Shown here one piece after another: positions 15,900-24,909 of a stretch of DNA of 40,780 nt. The DNA lies in assembly GCA_964651495.1 (NCBI GenBank), contig CAZYWP010000013.1:1-40780 (forward strand), given 5' to 3'. Positions within the stretch are counted from its first letter, which is position 1, and each line of letters opens with the position of its first letter. The notes beneath the pieces were generated by a model. The model was not told where the DNA came from, did no database searches, and saw nothing but the letters and a program-made list of their open reading frames with translations. This DNA comes from CAZNVB01 sp964651495. GTDB lineage: Bacteria; Acidobacteriota; Aminicenantia; Aminicenantales; UBA8522. A program made the position numbers and the translations under genes.

Positions 15900-18761
15900 A
15901 TGTCCGCAAGAAAGCAGGTCCTGATCGTGACTATCGCTGCGTTGGTCCTCGGTTATCCGTTATTTTCCCAGAGCAACAACGAGATCTTCGAACGCATGAT
16001 CGGCCCGGCCGCGAAGATGGATGCCGAGATCATGGCGGTTGTGTTGAAGAGCCAGCCCGGCACGAGATTCCGCTACGATACCGACGGAGACAGCAAGATC
16101 GACACGATCTACTTTATCGACAACGACGACCGCCACTCCCCGGATCGACAGCCTCTGCTGGTCAAAGTGGTCGACGAGGATGGCGACATGCCGATCACGG
16201 GCGAGGGGGATCTCGACAGCGATCTCCATATCGCAGACTGGAACGGCGATGGCACTATCGACCGCGCCGTTGATTACGTCGACCTCGATCACGACGGTGA
16301 CGTCGATGAGGAGGTGCAATACCGCTGGCATGAGGACCTCCGTTTCCGGGATGACACCTGGGAGTCGCTTCAGTACAATGGGCGGGCCTATTCAGCCGGC
16401 TGGGCCCGGGACATCGGTGACGACAACCGCCTCCAGTTCGAACGCAACTACGAATACAACCAGGAGACCACCCAATGGCAGAGCGATTTCAACGGGGATG
16501 AGATCGACGTCTACGCCTTCCTTTACGACGCCAAGGAAAATCGCTTTGTTCCAGGCTGGGAAAATCCCTTCTGCTGGTATGACAATGATGGCGATCAACT
16601 GGCCGAGGAGGTAGTTCGGTTAACCGGAAATCGCAACACGGCCCGCAGCCTGCGCTACAGCATCGATATCGACAACGATACCCGGGGCAGCAACAGGCAC
16701 GACTACGATCTGTCCATCACGGCGCTCGGACCAATCCGGTACAGCGAACAGGATTGCCAGCGCCTCGTGCTCCGGGGCATACCGACCGGCCCGGTCATCG
16801 CCTGGGAGAAAGCGAGGACTCTTGCTAAAAACGCCCCCTGGTCCAAGGCCCATCTCACTTTCAACGAAAACGACAACAACATCGATCCGACCGAGGGAAA
16901 TAACCACAGTCAGCGCTGGGAGGGCGTGCTGAACCATCCGAACGATTTTTTCCCCCAAGTGGGGGGGCCGTCGTGCGGGCCCTTCAACAAGCGGAACGAG
17001 GTTGACAGCGACAATTCGGGCGGTTTCCGGTTTTACCGCAGCGGGGTGGACCGCCGCTGGCACCTCTATGGAGCAGAGGTGGGGTGGATCAAGGTGGATT
17101 ACAATTACGATGGGAAGCAGGACATGGAGATCCGTTATGAGGACCGGGATTTGAACGGCTTTTTCGACCTCTGGCAATACGATGGGGACGGCGATGGGGA
17201 CTTTGAGCGCGAGTACCGGCTGGAGGAAGACGGGGCGAACTTGGTACCGTTCAACTATGACGCGCTGTACGAAACGTATACCACTGAATTAGGAAAGGTT
17301 ATCGAGGAGAACCAGCGGCTGATCGAAGCGCTGAAAACGGCACTGGGAAAGCTGGAGCAGAGTTTTACGGTCGATGAGTTGGAGGAGTACTTCTCAAAGC
17401 GGCTGGTGAAGGAGTATGACCAGGGATTCAGGTTGGGAGATAAGATCAAGAGAAGCCCGTCGGGGACACGATATTATGGGGATCTCGTCCGCGAGCGGTA
17501 CTTCCTGCGGTTGTTGAAGGCGGGCAGTGGAAGGGTGGCCTGTTTGGACGAAGTCGTGAGGATGTACGAAGGTGGCGAGTACGGGCTCGCTGCGGTGGTA
17601 CTGGAGAAAAAATTCCTTAAAGAGAGTGTGCGACGCTGGTATGGCAATTACGCCAAGCGGTTTGGAATTGAAGTGGAGAATCCGGGCGAAAGGTATATGG
17701 AGAACAAGGCGCTGGTTCTGGGGATGGAGCAAATCCGGAAAGTGATGCCCGATTTCAACGAGCGGAATTACGTTCTGGTTGAGGATGAACCGCGGATCGA
17801 TTGGCGCGAGGTGGCGTCTCAAGTCGACGACCTCGACGGAGACGGGAAGGGCGAAGAGCTGGTGTGGGTGGAGAGTCTGTTACCCAAGGAGAAAATGAAG
17901 TTCTGGTGCTACTATACCCCGGGAGGCGTGGGGAAGACCGAATACGAGGCGAAAACGGACGCGGCGATGGACTGGGACAGCGAAACGATGGCGAACATCG
18001 GTTGGGAGTCAGAGCGGTGCGCGTACAGGATGTATTATGGACAGATCGAAGCGTTCGGGAAGAAAGTCGAGGGGCTGATACTGGGGGGATTGAAGGGGAT
18101 GAAGGGAAGCGTCCACCAGATGCAGGAGTGGGGCATGGATGTTCTGAATGTGGGTGCGACGTCGGGACTGGGGGGTCTGAGCATCTGGGAAGGGGAGAAG
18201 CGGCTGCCGCTGATCATGCCGGGCGGGAAGGGGGAACTGCAGATCACGCGGCGGGTAGTGGCTCGGGGACCGGTGCGGTCGCTGGTCCGGGTGGAGTTCA
18301 CCGGGTTGAAGAGAGAACGGGGGGAGTACCGGGTGCGGATGGACATGTCGGCGTTCGCGGGAAACCGGTATTCCCAGCAGGATGTGACAGTCTGGAGCCC
18401 CGACGGCGGGGAGGTCGTTTACAGCCCCGGATTAGAAAAACTGGCTCACGATGAATGGTATGTCCTGAGCGGGAGCGGGGTGCTGGCGAGCTGGGGATAC
18501 GGCTACGAAGGGGCGGGCGAAATCGGGCTGGGGATCATTTACTGTCCGGCGGAGTATGCGGGTTATGCTGAGGGGGAGCTGGACCGATACTTGAAGCTGC
18601 GAAGCCAGAGCGGAGAAAAGCGCACGCACTGGATATATGGAGACTGGCGCAGGGGATTCCCCAACCCGGTGGCGCCCACAGCCCGCGATTGGGCGCTCGG
18701 TGTCGAACAGCTCGCCTGGCGGCTCAGGACGCCGCTGCCGGTTCGAATCACCAGCCATTGA
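15900..18761 (+). CDS. Secreted DUF4861 protein with an Asp-rich calcium-loop region
   Basis: The start at 15900 (MSARKQVLIV) is chosen for GGAGG 8 nt upstream, giving 953 residues; longer starts to 15792 lack this. A signal peptide ends near FSQS (about 21). About residues 50-470 hold many DxDxDG-type loops (DTDGDSKID, DWNGDGTID, DLDHDGDVDEE, YDNDGDQ, YDGDGDGDFE) and one more near 645 (DLDGDGKGE), as in calcium-binding FG-GAP or EF-hand-like repeats. The C-terminal half matches the DUF4861 pattern: MDWDSETMANIGWESERCAY, then YYGQIEAFGKK, HQMQEWGMDVLNVG, and the ending WALGVEQLAWRL. DUF4861 proteins occur in uronate-polysaccharide loci; their activity is not established to my knowledge. From about 17230 codon choice changes (many GGG, TTG, CGG; few CTC), so part of the gene may have a different origin. 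Confidence 0.78.
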   Translation: MSARKQVLIVTIAALVLGYPLFSQSNNEIFERMIGPAAKMDAEIMAVVLKSQPGTRFRYDTDGDSKIDTIYFIDNDDRHSPDRQPLLVKVVDEDGDMPITGEGDLDSDLHIADWNGDGTIDRAVDYVDLDHDGDVDEEVQYRWHEDLRFRDDTWESLQYNGRAYSAGWARDIGDDNRLQFERNYEYNQETTQWQSDFNGDEIDVYAFLYDAKENRFVPGWENPFCWYDNDGDQLAEEVVRLTGNRNTARSLRYSIDIDNDTRGSNRHDYDLSITALGPIRYSEQDCQRLVLRGIPTGPVIAWEKARTLAKNAPWSKAHLTFNENDNNIDPTEGNNHSQRWEGVLNHPNDFFPQVGGPSCGPFNKRNEVDSDNSGGFRFYRSGVDRRWHLYGAEVGWIKVDYNYDGKQDMEIRYEDRDLNGFFDLWQYDGDGDGDFEREYRLEEDGANLVPFNYDALYETYTTELGKVIEENQRLIEALKTALGKLEQSFTVDELEEYFSKRLVKEYDQGFRLGDKIKRSPSGTRYYGDLVRERYFLRLLKAGSGRVACLDEVVRMYEGGEYGLAAVVLEKKFLKESVRRWYGNYAKRFGIEVENPGERYMENKALVLGMEQIRKVMPDFNERNYVLVEDEPRIDWREVASQVDDLDGDGKGEELVWVESLLPKEKMKFWCYYTPGGVGKTEYEAKTDAAMDWDSETMANIGWESERCAYRMYYGQIEAFGKKVEGLILGGLKGMKGSVHQMQEWGMDVLNVGATSGLGGLSIWEGEKRLPLIMPGGKGELQITRRVVARGPVRSLVRVEFTGLKRERGEYRVRMDMSAFAGNRYSQQDVTVWSPDGGEVVYSPGLEKLAHDEWYVLSGSGVLASWGYGYEGAGEIGLGIIYCPAEYAGYAEGELDRYLKLRSQSGEKRTHWIYGDWRRGFPNPVAPTARDWALGVEQLAWRLRTPLPVRITSH

Positions 18762-18772
18762 GGACTTTGGCT

Positions 18773-18802
18773 TTGACAAATTGCTTGGCGGCGTGATATC
18801 AA
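18773..18802 (+). promoter_or_regulatory. Sigma-70-like promoter for the aldo/keto reductase gene
   Basis: A perfect TTGACA box (18773-18778) is followed after 18 nt by TATCAA (18797-18802). It lies in the 67-nt space after the DUF4861 stop and before the ribosome site AGAGGT at 18818-18823, so the reductase can be transcribed independently of the genes upstream. Confidence 0.5.
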
Positions 18803-18828
18803 TCGGAATCAGATAAAAGAGGTGAATC

Positions 18829-20043
18829 ATGGGTGAGAACTTGAAATCCGATGCGAAACGCATTTCTTCAGGACGGCGGAGTTTTCTGAAAAATGCGGGG
18901 ATGCTTTCGGCCGGGACACTTCTAAATAAAGGCTTAATCAAAACAGCGACGGCTGCCCCGCCCCCTCAGACGTCGGCTGTCCCGGGCAAAGCCCTGGAGC
19001 CGCGGACTCTCGGCCGGACCGGCCTCAAGGTGGCGCCCATCGGGCTCGGCACGATCCCTCTTTTCCGCGCCCCCCGCGAGCAGGCCATCGAAGTCGTCCG
19101 CAAGAGCGAGGAGCAGGGCATTAACTATATTGACCTGGCCCGCGGCTACAGGAGAGGCCTGGCCGAGGAGTGGGTCGGCGAAGCGATCAAGGGCCGCCGG
19201 GATAAATTCGTCATCGTCACCAAATCCACCGAGTACACCGGCAAGATCAGCGAAAGCGTGGAACAGAGCCTCAAGGCGCTGCAGACCGATTATATCGACG
19301 TCTATTGTTTCCATTCGCTGATGCAGGACGAGCAGTGGAAGAAGGTCATCGGCCCGGGAGGGGCCATGGAAGCCCTCAAAAACGCTCAGAAGCAGGGAAA
19401 AATCCGGTTCATCGGCATCAGCGGCCACCGCTCCGACCAGTTCACCGAGATTATCAAGGGCGGCGACATCGACCTGGTCATCATGATCTTCAACTACGTC
19501 TTCGACGATGCCCTTTACGACCTTTTGCCGACGGCCAAGAAGCTCAACGTCGGGTTCGCCGGGATCAAGCCCTTCGCCGGCTGCTTTCTCAATCAGCACG
19601 AGCTGAGCCTGCGCTGGATCCTGGAACACCCGGTGGACGTCACCGTGCCGGGGATGTGGCAGGTCGATGAAGTTGTCCAGAACGCCCGGGTGATGAAGGA
19701 GTTTACGCCCGTAAACGAGACCGAAAGGGAATTTCTCGGAGAAGAAAAAAAATTCTGGTATTATCGAATCTGCCGTGTCTGTTACCAGTGTAAGCCCTGC
19801 CCCCAGGGCATCCCCTACACTTCGATTTTCATGCTGCCGCTATTTCTGAGGCGTAACGGATTCTACCTGACGCTCGAAGAGAACAAGGGTAAGTTCAAGT
19901 ACCTCAACGAGATGGACAAGATCGAAAAATGCGATAACTGCGGACTGTGCATCGAAACCTGCAAGTACCATATGCCCATTCCGGACATCATCCGGGACGT
20001 CAAGCGGACGTATTACGACGTCATCAAGCTCTATAAAGTCTGA
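18829..20043 (+). CDS. Tat-exported aldo/keto reductase with C-terminal iron-sulfur domain
   Basis: The product is 404 residues. The N-terminus has a strong twin-arginine signal (GRRSFLKNAG, about residues 15-24). Residues 55-310 are an aldo/keto reductase barrel: RTLGRTGLKVAPIGLGT, NYIDLARGY (Asp and Tyr), VIVTKST (Lys) and VYCFHSL (His) supply the catalytic tetrad. The C-terminus has two Cys clusters, C315/C318/C321/C324 (CRVCYQCKPCP) and C368/C371/C374/C378 (CDNCGLCIETC), consistent with iron-sulfur binding. Family knowledge: such enzymes reduce or oxidise carbonyl/alcohol groups, with the clusters passing electrons. Export by Tat implies folding with cofactor before translocation. The substrate is unknown; a sugar derivative is plausible from context. 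Its stop is 3 nt from the stop of the convergent hexosaminidase gene. Confidence 0.88.
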   Translation: MGENLKSDAKRISSGRRSFLKNAGMLSAGTLLNKGLIKTATAAPPPQTSAVPGKALEPRTLGRTGLKVAPIGLGTIPLFRAPREQAIEVVRKSEEQGINYIDLARGYRRGLAEEWVGEAIKGRRDKFVIVTKSTEYTGKISESVEQSLKALQTDYIDVYCFHSLMQDEQWKKVIGPGGAMEALKNAQKQGKIRFIGISGHRSDQFTEIIKGGDIDLVIMIFNYVFDDALYDLLPTAKKLNVGFAGIKPFAGCFLNQHELSLRWILEHPVDVTVPGMWQVDEVVQNARVMKEFTPVNETEREFLGEEKKFWYYRICRVCYQCKPCPQGIPYTSIFMLPLFLRRNGFYLTLEENKGKFKYLNEMDKIEKCDNCGLCIETCKYHMPIPDIIRDVKRTYYDVIKLYKV

Positions 20044-20046
20044 CCG

Positions 20047-21981
20047 TCACCAGAGGTCGATGCCGTTGTCTTGGAAATAGCGCAGCCACACCGTTCCGGC
20101 CGACTGGGCCTTGTCCTTGCCGCCGAAGACCGAAGCCCGGAGTGTGTATTTGGCGCCCGGCTTGAATTCCGCTACTCGCAAAGGGTATTTGGAGAATCCG
20201 TCTGTCTGGCTCCGGTTGATCTCCGTGTAGCGGGAGATTTCGCGGCCCTCCTCGAATAGGGCTACCCACTGGAACAGAATTTCGTCGTTGCCGGCGTTCT
20301 GCACGAAGTTAAGGCGATAGATACCGTTTTTGGCGATGTGGGGCGTGACGTCCCACCACAACTGGGCCCACAGCCGGCCGACGTCACTTACTTTCCATTC
20401 GCCAACTTTGAGCTCGGGCCGGTGATAATCGACACCTAAGGCATCCAGTCTCGTAAAGTGCTCTTTGAGGCGGCTGGAAAAACCGGCGAAGTCTTTGGCC
20501 CCGGCCGGCGACCAGACCGCTTCGGCGAAGGCACAGAGCCGCGGGAACATCTGCGGGTCGACTTCGAACTGCTGGGTGTACTCGGCCCACAGACAGCACT
20601 CGCCGCCCATAACCAGGGAGGCCTGCTCGGGCGTCAGCTCCGGCGGGACCGGGTTGAAGGCGTATGCTCTCTCTAAGGAATTCAGCGTAGGGTAGTTGAT
20701 CCGGACTTCTTCGGGAACCTGCGGACAGTAAAAATACGTTCCGTCCCAGGGAGAGGAGATAACGGAGTTTCCCTGTTTCGCGGCGGCCACAGCCCCCTCC
20801 AGGCCGCGCCAGGACTGGACTACGGAGGTCGACGACACGCCCCCTTCGAGGATCTCGTCCCAGCCGATGATGCGGCGGCCCTTCGTTTGCATGTATTTGT
20901 CGATCCGGCGGGTGAAATATCCCTGCAGCTCGTTCTCGTCCTTGAGTCCCTCGTCTTTGATGCGGCGCTGACAGTCTGGGCAGGTTTTCCAGTAATATTT
21001 CGGGCATTCATCGCCCCCGATATGGATATAAATCGAGGGAAAGAGCGCGCAGACTTCATCCAGGATGTTCTGGACGAACTCGAAGCTCGACTCCTTGCCG
21101 GGACAGAGGACGTCGTTGAAAATCCCCCAATGGGTTTCCACCGCGATCGGCTTTCCCGTGCAGGAATATTCCGGATGGGCGGCCAGCGCGGCCACACTGT
21201 GACCCGGCATCTCGATTTCCGGAACTATGGTCACATAGCGGCTTTTCGCGTAGGCGACGATGTCCTTCACCTGCTCCTGAGTGTAGAAGCCTCCATAGCG
21301 CTTGCCGTTCTGCGTCCGCCAGGCGCCGACCTCGGTCAGGCGGGGATAGCGCTTGATCTCCAGCCGCCAGCCCTGGTCCTCCGTGAGGTGCCAGTGGAAG
21401 ACGCTCATTTTGTGGTAGGCGAGGAGGTCGATGTAGCGCTTGACCGTTTCCAGGCTCATGAAGTGACGGCAGCAGTCGAGGAGCATGCCTCGCCAGGCGA
21501 AGCGCGGCCGGTCCTGGATCTCGACGCAGGGGATTTGTTGCCGTCCGGTCATGAGCTGGCGCAGCGTCTGAATTCCATAGAAAAGGCCGGCCGGCTTGAG
21601 GGCGGAGATTTCGATCGACCGGGGGGCAATCTTCAGGCGGTAGCCCTCGTCGCCCAGGCTTTTCGGGGACTTGACGATATCCAATGTGATCCTGGCCGGA
21701 GAGCGGACTTCACTCCGGGTTTTTCTGATTTCGGGAAGATCGCCGGAATTGTCTTTCCAGGCTTGAGCCAGATACGCGGCGAGGTTGGTCACCTCCGAGT
21801 CCCTGCTCTTCACAAGGATATCCGGCTTCTGGGCGAGGGCAAAGAATCCCGCCTGGACTGTGGTTTTTTCCGGCCGCGGGATGATCGACAAGCCCGCCTT
21901 CGCCGAGTCTGGGTTGCCTTGCCCGGCGATTGCCCATAAGGCCAAGCCGACAATACTAAAGAATAGAGAAGTCTTGTTCAT
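20047..21981 (-). CDS. Secreted beta-N-acetylhexosaminidase (GH20)
   Basis: The product is 644 residues with a signal peptide (about 1-24); the start follows GAGGT at 5 nt. A GH20b N-domain (about 30-155) precedes the TIM barrel (about 160-520): RGMLLDCCRHFMSLETVKR, KMSVFHWHLTEDQGWRLEI, VPEIEMPGHS, and the catalytic pair Asp324-Glu325 in HIGGDECPK. A C-terminal beta domain (about 540-644) is probably accessory. Family knowledge: substrate-assisted retaining hydrolysis of terminal GlcNAc or GalNAc residues, with the Asp positioning the N-acetyl group. It would remove amino sugars from oligosaccharides outside the cytoplasm. Its 5' region diverges from the GH116 gene, so the two may share control. 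Confidence 0.95.
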   Translation of the reverse strand: MNKTSLFFSIVGLALWAIAGQGNPDSAKAGLSIIPRPEKTTVQAGFFALAQKPDILVKSRDSEVTNLAAYLAQAWKDNSGDLPEIRKTRSEVRSPARITLDIVKSPKSLGDEGYRLKIAPRSIEISALKPAGLFYGIQTLRQLMTGRQQIPCVEIQDRPRFAWRGMLLDCCRHFMSLETVKRYIDLLAYHKMSVFHWHLTEDQGWRLEIKRYPRLTEVGAWRTQNGKRYGGFYTQEQVKDIVAYAKSRYVTIVPEIEMPGHSVAALAAHPEYSCTGKPIAVETHWGIFNDVLCPGKESSFEFVQNILDEVCALFPSIYIHIGGDECPKYYWKTCPDCQRRIKDEGLKDENELQGYFTRRIDKYMQTKGRRIIGWDEILEGGVSSTSVVQSWRGLEGAVAAAKQGNSVISSPWDGTYFYCPQVPEEVRINYPTLNSLERAYAFNPVPPELTPEQASLVMGGECCLWAEYTQQFEVDPQMFPRLCAFAEAVWSPAGAKDFAGFSSRLKEHFTRLDALGVDYHRPELKVGEWKVSDVGRLWAQLWWDVTPHIAKNGIYRLNFVQNAGNDEILFQWVALFEEGREISRYTEINRSQTDGFSKYPLRVAEFKPGAKYTLRASVFGGKDKAQSAGTVWLRYFQDNGIDLW

Positions 21982-22125
21982 CTGACCTCACTTTTAATAG
22001 TTCTCTTGGCATGTGATTCTGATAAGCAGCGCATGCCGATCATGACGGTCGGGCCCTAACATACCGCCCACCCCATGCCCTGTCAACCGATAACGGGCCT
22101 TAGGGAACCGCGTAAGTTCTCCAAA

Positions 22126-22154
22126 TTGACTTTTCCATCTTGTTTTTATAGATA
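22126..22154 (+). promoter_or_regulatory. Sigma-70-like promoter for the GH116 gene
   Basis: TTGACT (22126-22131) is followed after 17 nt by TAGATA (22149-22154), overlapping an alternative TATAGA at 22147. The predicted leader is about 35 nt and holds the ribosome site GGAGGAGGGAAAG before the ATG at 22195. The rest of the 213-nt divergent region 21982-22194 shows nothing else I can name. Confidence 0.45.
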
Positions 22155-22194
22155 TGGGTGCGGCGATGATTTTTTCGGGGAGGAGGGAAAGACC

Positions 22195-24897
22195 ATGTCA
22201 AAAAGTACCATCTTTCGCGGTTCTCGGGTCCAGGCGTTTTTACTCGCTGTCGCATTCGTTTTTCTCTGCCAATATATAGGTTTAGCGATGGCCCAAGAAA
22301 AAGAGCAGGCAAAGGTTCCCTACTCAACTCAAGAGCTGTTCGGGCTGGGCGGGCAGAGGACTTTGGAAGGTCAAAATCTCAAAGAGATCGCCTTTCCTCT
22401 CGGCGGCATCGGCACCGGGACCGTCTCGCTTGGCGGCCGGGGCAACCTGCGCGACTGGGAGATCTTCAACCGGCCCGGGAAAGGGGTCAACCTGCCGTTC
22501 ACATTCTTTTCCCTGTATTTCGAGGAAGAGGGCGGCCGGAAGGGCGTCCGCGTCCTTGAAGGCCCCCTGACCCCGCCTTTCACTGGACGGGACGGCGTCC
22601 GGAGAACCGAGGTCCCGGGGCTTCCCCGGATGGAAAAAGCGCGGTTTATCGGCGAGTATCCTCTGGCCCGGGTAGAGCTTGAAGATAGCCGGGTGCCGCT
22701 CGCGATCTCGCTTGAAGCGTTCAACCCGTTCATCCCGCTGCGTCCCGAGGAATCCGGGATTCCGGCAGTGGTCCTCAGCTATCGGATTAAAAACCTTAGC
22801 CGCCAGCGGGTCAAGGTCACCGTTGCCGGCTCTCTCCTGAACCCCATCGGATTCGACGGCGAAGGGGAGATCGGCGGCGTCGGTAACGAGAAGTTAGGTC
22901 AGAACCTTAACCAGCTCCGCCAGACGCCGCTCCTCTCCGGCCTGTTCATGACCTCGAAAAAAGCCGAGCCGGGTGCCCCGACTTTCGGCACGATGGCCCT
23001 GGCGACGCCGTGGAAGAACATCACCTATCTCACCCACTGGGTACGGGGTGATTGGTGGGACGACCTCCAGATTTTCTGGGACGATTTTGCCAGGGACGGC
23101 CGGCTCAAAGACCTGGCGGAGGAAAGCCCATCTCCGGAAAACCGCACCGATGTCGGCTCTCTGGGACTCGAGGCAACCGTCGAGCCCTTCGAGGAGGTCA
23201 CTCTGCCTTTTGTCCTGGCCTGGCATTTTCCCAACGTCCTGAACTACTTTGATATCGTCAGGGAGAGGAGGGGCGGCCTTCTCAAGAACCATTATGCCGA
23301 GCGGTATGCAGACGCCTGGGCCGCGGCCGAACACCTCGTTACTAACCTTCCGGCTTTGGAGAAAGAAACCCGGCTCTTCCATGACGCTCTCTTTTCGACG
23401 AGCATGCCTCCGTATGTCGTCGACGCCGTCTCCAGCCAGATGTCGACGATCAGGACAACGACCTGCTTCTGGCTCGAGGGCGGACAGTTCTTCGGGTTCG
23501 AAGGCTGCAATGACCGGGGAGGGTGCTGTCCCTTGAATTGCGCCCATGTCTGGAATTACGAGCAGAGCCTGGCCTTCCTGTTTCCGAGCCTTGAAAGGTC
23601 GATGCGGGAGACCGATTTTCTCACTCAGGTGAGGCCGGACGGAGCGATGATCTTCAGGACGTCGCTTCCCCTCGGCGGCTCTTTCTGGGATTTCCGGCCG
23701 GCCGCGGACGGCCAGATGGGGCGGATTATCAGCCTCTATCGGGACTGGCAGATTTCGGGTGATAACCAATTCCTGAAAAAGCTGTGGCCTCAGGCGAAGA
23801 AGGCCCTGGAATACGCCTGGACGTCCTGGGACGCGGATAGAGACGGGATTATGGAAGGCGAACAGCACAACACCTATGATATCGAGTTCTACGGTCCGAA
23901 CAGCATGATGGGCGGGTTCTACCTGGGAGCGCTTTTGGCCGGGTCCAAAATGGCCGAGGCGATGGGGGATGGGGAGGCCGCTAAGCTGTATCTTGATATT
24001 TTGGAAAAAGGCAAAAGGCGGTTCAACGAGCTCCTCTGGAACGGCGAATACTATGTCCAGAAATACGACCAGGTGATGGAAAAAAAGTATCAGTATGGCG
24101 AGGGCTGCCTTTCTGACCAGGTTTTGGGTCAGTGGCTGGCCATGGCGGCCGGGCTGGGGCGCTTCCTTCCCGAGGATCGTCTCAAGACCACTCTCGGCTC
24201 GATCTTCCGCCACAACTTCAGGTCCGATTTCCGCGACTATTCCAATGTCCAGCGGACCTATGCCCTGAACGATGAAAAAGGGTTGCTGCTCTGCTCCTGG
24301 CCGAAGGGCGGAAGGCCCCCGCTTCCGTTTGTCTATTCGGATGAAGTCTGGACGGGGATCGAGTACCACGTGGCTTCGCACCTGATCTATGAAGGCCTGC
24401 TCCAGGAAGGCCTGTCGATCGTCAAGGCTGTCCGGGACAGGCATGACGGCTGGCGCCGCAATCCCTGGGATGAAGTGGAATGCGGCCATCACTATGCCCG
24501 GGCCATGTCTTCTTGGGGACTGCTCCTGGCGCTCTCGGGGTTCGAATATTCTGGAGTCCGGATGGCGCTCGGGTTTGCGCCCCCGCTCTATGCCGAGGAT
24601 TTCCGGACCTTCTGGTCGGCCGGATCGGGATGGGGAAGCTATCAGCAGCAAGTGAAGGATGATAAGACAGTCCAAGCCGGCCTTGCCGTGGCGTCGGGCG
24701 AACTGAAGCTCAAGGAGTTTTCCTTCAGGCTGCCGCCGGCTTTGCAGGACAGAGACATGGTCTCTTTAAAAGCGACTCTCGGCGGAAAAACGGTCAAACT
24801 GCAGGCGGTCAGGAACAGCCGGAAGATTATCGTCAGATCGGAGAAGCCGCTCCTTGTAAGAGCCGGCGAAGAGCTCCGTTTTGAAGCGAAATTTTAG
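22195..24897 (+). CDS. Secreted GH116-family (non-lysosomal glucosylceramidase-like) glycosidase
   Basis: The ATG at 22195 follows a strong GGAGGAGG site and gives 900 residues; an in-frame upstream extension to 22075 is unlikely. A signal peptide ends near AMAQ (about 33). An N-terminal beta-sandwich of GBA2_N type (about 60-400) begins with IAFPLGGIGTGTVSLGGRG. The alpha/alpha toroid (DUF608, about 400-830) contains CAHVWNYEQSLAFLFP and EGEQHNTYDIEFYGPN. Asp562 in NTYD matches the general acid/base of GH116. The nucleophile Glu is less clear: the EG motif in GFEGCNDRGG, or Glu456 in NYEQ. Family knowledge: retaining beta-glucosidase, beta-xylosidase or beta-N-acetylglucosaminidase activity. 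Human GBA2 is cytosolic, whereas this one is exported. It converges with the GPH symporter gene with 12 nt between stops. Confidence 0.87.
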   Translation: MSKSTIFRGSRVQAFLLAVAFVFLCQYIGLAMAQEKEQAKVPYSTQELFGLGGQRTLEGQNLKEIAFPLGGIGTGTVSLGGRGNLRDWEIFNRPGKGVNLPFTFFSLYFEEEGGRKGVRVLEGPLTPPFTGRDGVRRTEVPGLPRMEKARFIGEYPLARVELEDSRVPLAISLEAFNPFIPLRPEESGIPAVVLSYRIKNLSRQRVKVTVAGSLLNPIGFDGEGEIGGVGNEKLGQNLNQLRQTPLLSGLFMTSKKAEPGAPTFGTMALATPWKNITYLTHWVRGDWWDDLQIFWDDFARDGRLKDLAEESPSPENRTDVGSLGLEATVEPFEEVTLPFVLAWHFPNVLNYFDIVRERRGGLLKNHYAERYADAWAAAEHLVTNLPALEKETRLFHDALFSTSMPPYVVDAVSSQMSTIRTTTCFWLEGGQFFGFEGCNDRGGCCPLNCAHVWNYEQSLAFLFPSLERSMRETDFLTQVRPDGAMIFRTSLPLGGSFWDFRPAADGQMGRIISLYRDWQISGDNQFLKKLWPQAKKALEYAWTSWDADRDGIMEGEQHNTYDIEFYGPNSMMGGFYLGALLAGSKMAEAMGDGEAAKLYLDILEKGKRRFNELLWNGEYYVQKYDQVMEKKYQYGEGCLSDQVLGQWLAMAAGLGRFLPEDRLKTTLGSIFRHNFRSDFRDYSNVQRTYALNDEKGLLLCSWPKGGRPPLPFVYSDEVWTGIEYHVASHLIYEGLLQEGLSIVKAVRDRHDGWRRNPWDEVECGHHYARAMSSWGLLLALSGFEYSGVRMALGFAPPLYAEDFRTFWSAGSGWGSYQQQVKDDKTVQAGLAVASGELKLKEFSFRLPPALQDRDMVSLKATLGGKTVKLQAVRNSRKIIVRSEKPLLVRAGEELRFEAKF

Positions 24898-24909
24898 AGC
24901 CCGTCAAAC

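Noticed and set aside
16060..17220. Dockerin modules suggesting a cellulosome
   Set aside because: The DxDxDG loops are not in paired 22-residue dockerin repeats and no cohesin or scaffoldin is present.
22894..24675. 593-codon open frame on the minus strand
   Set aside because: It is antisense to the GH116 gene, and its sequence is rich in Arg/Pro/Val without recognisable motifs.
20047..24897. Divergent GH20/GH116 pair as part of a SusCD-type PUL
   Set aside because: No TonB-dependent SusC-like or SusD-like gene is found anywhere in the window; the only outer-membrane candidate is the DUF5916 protein.
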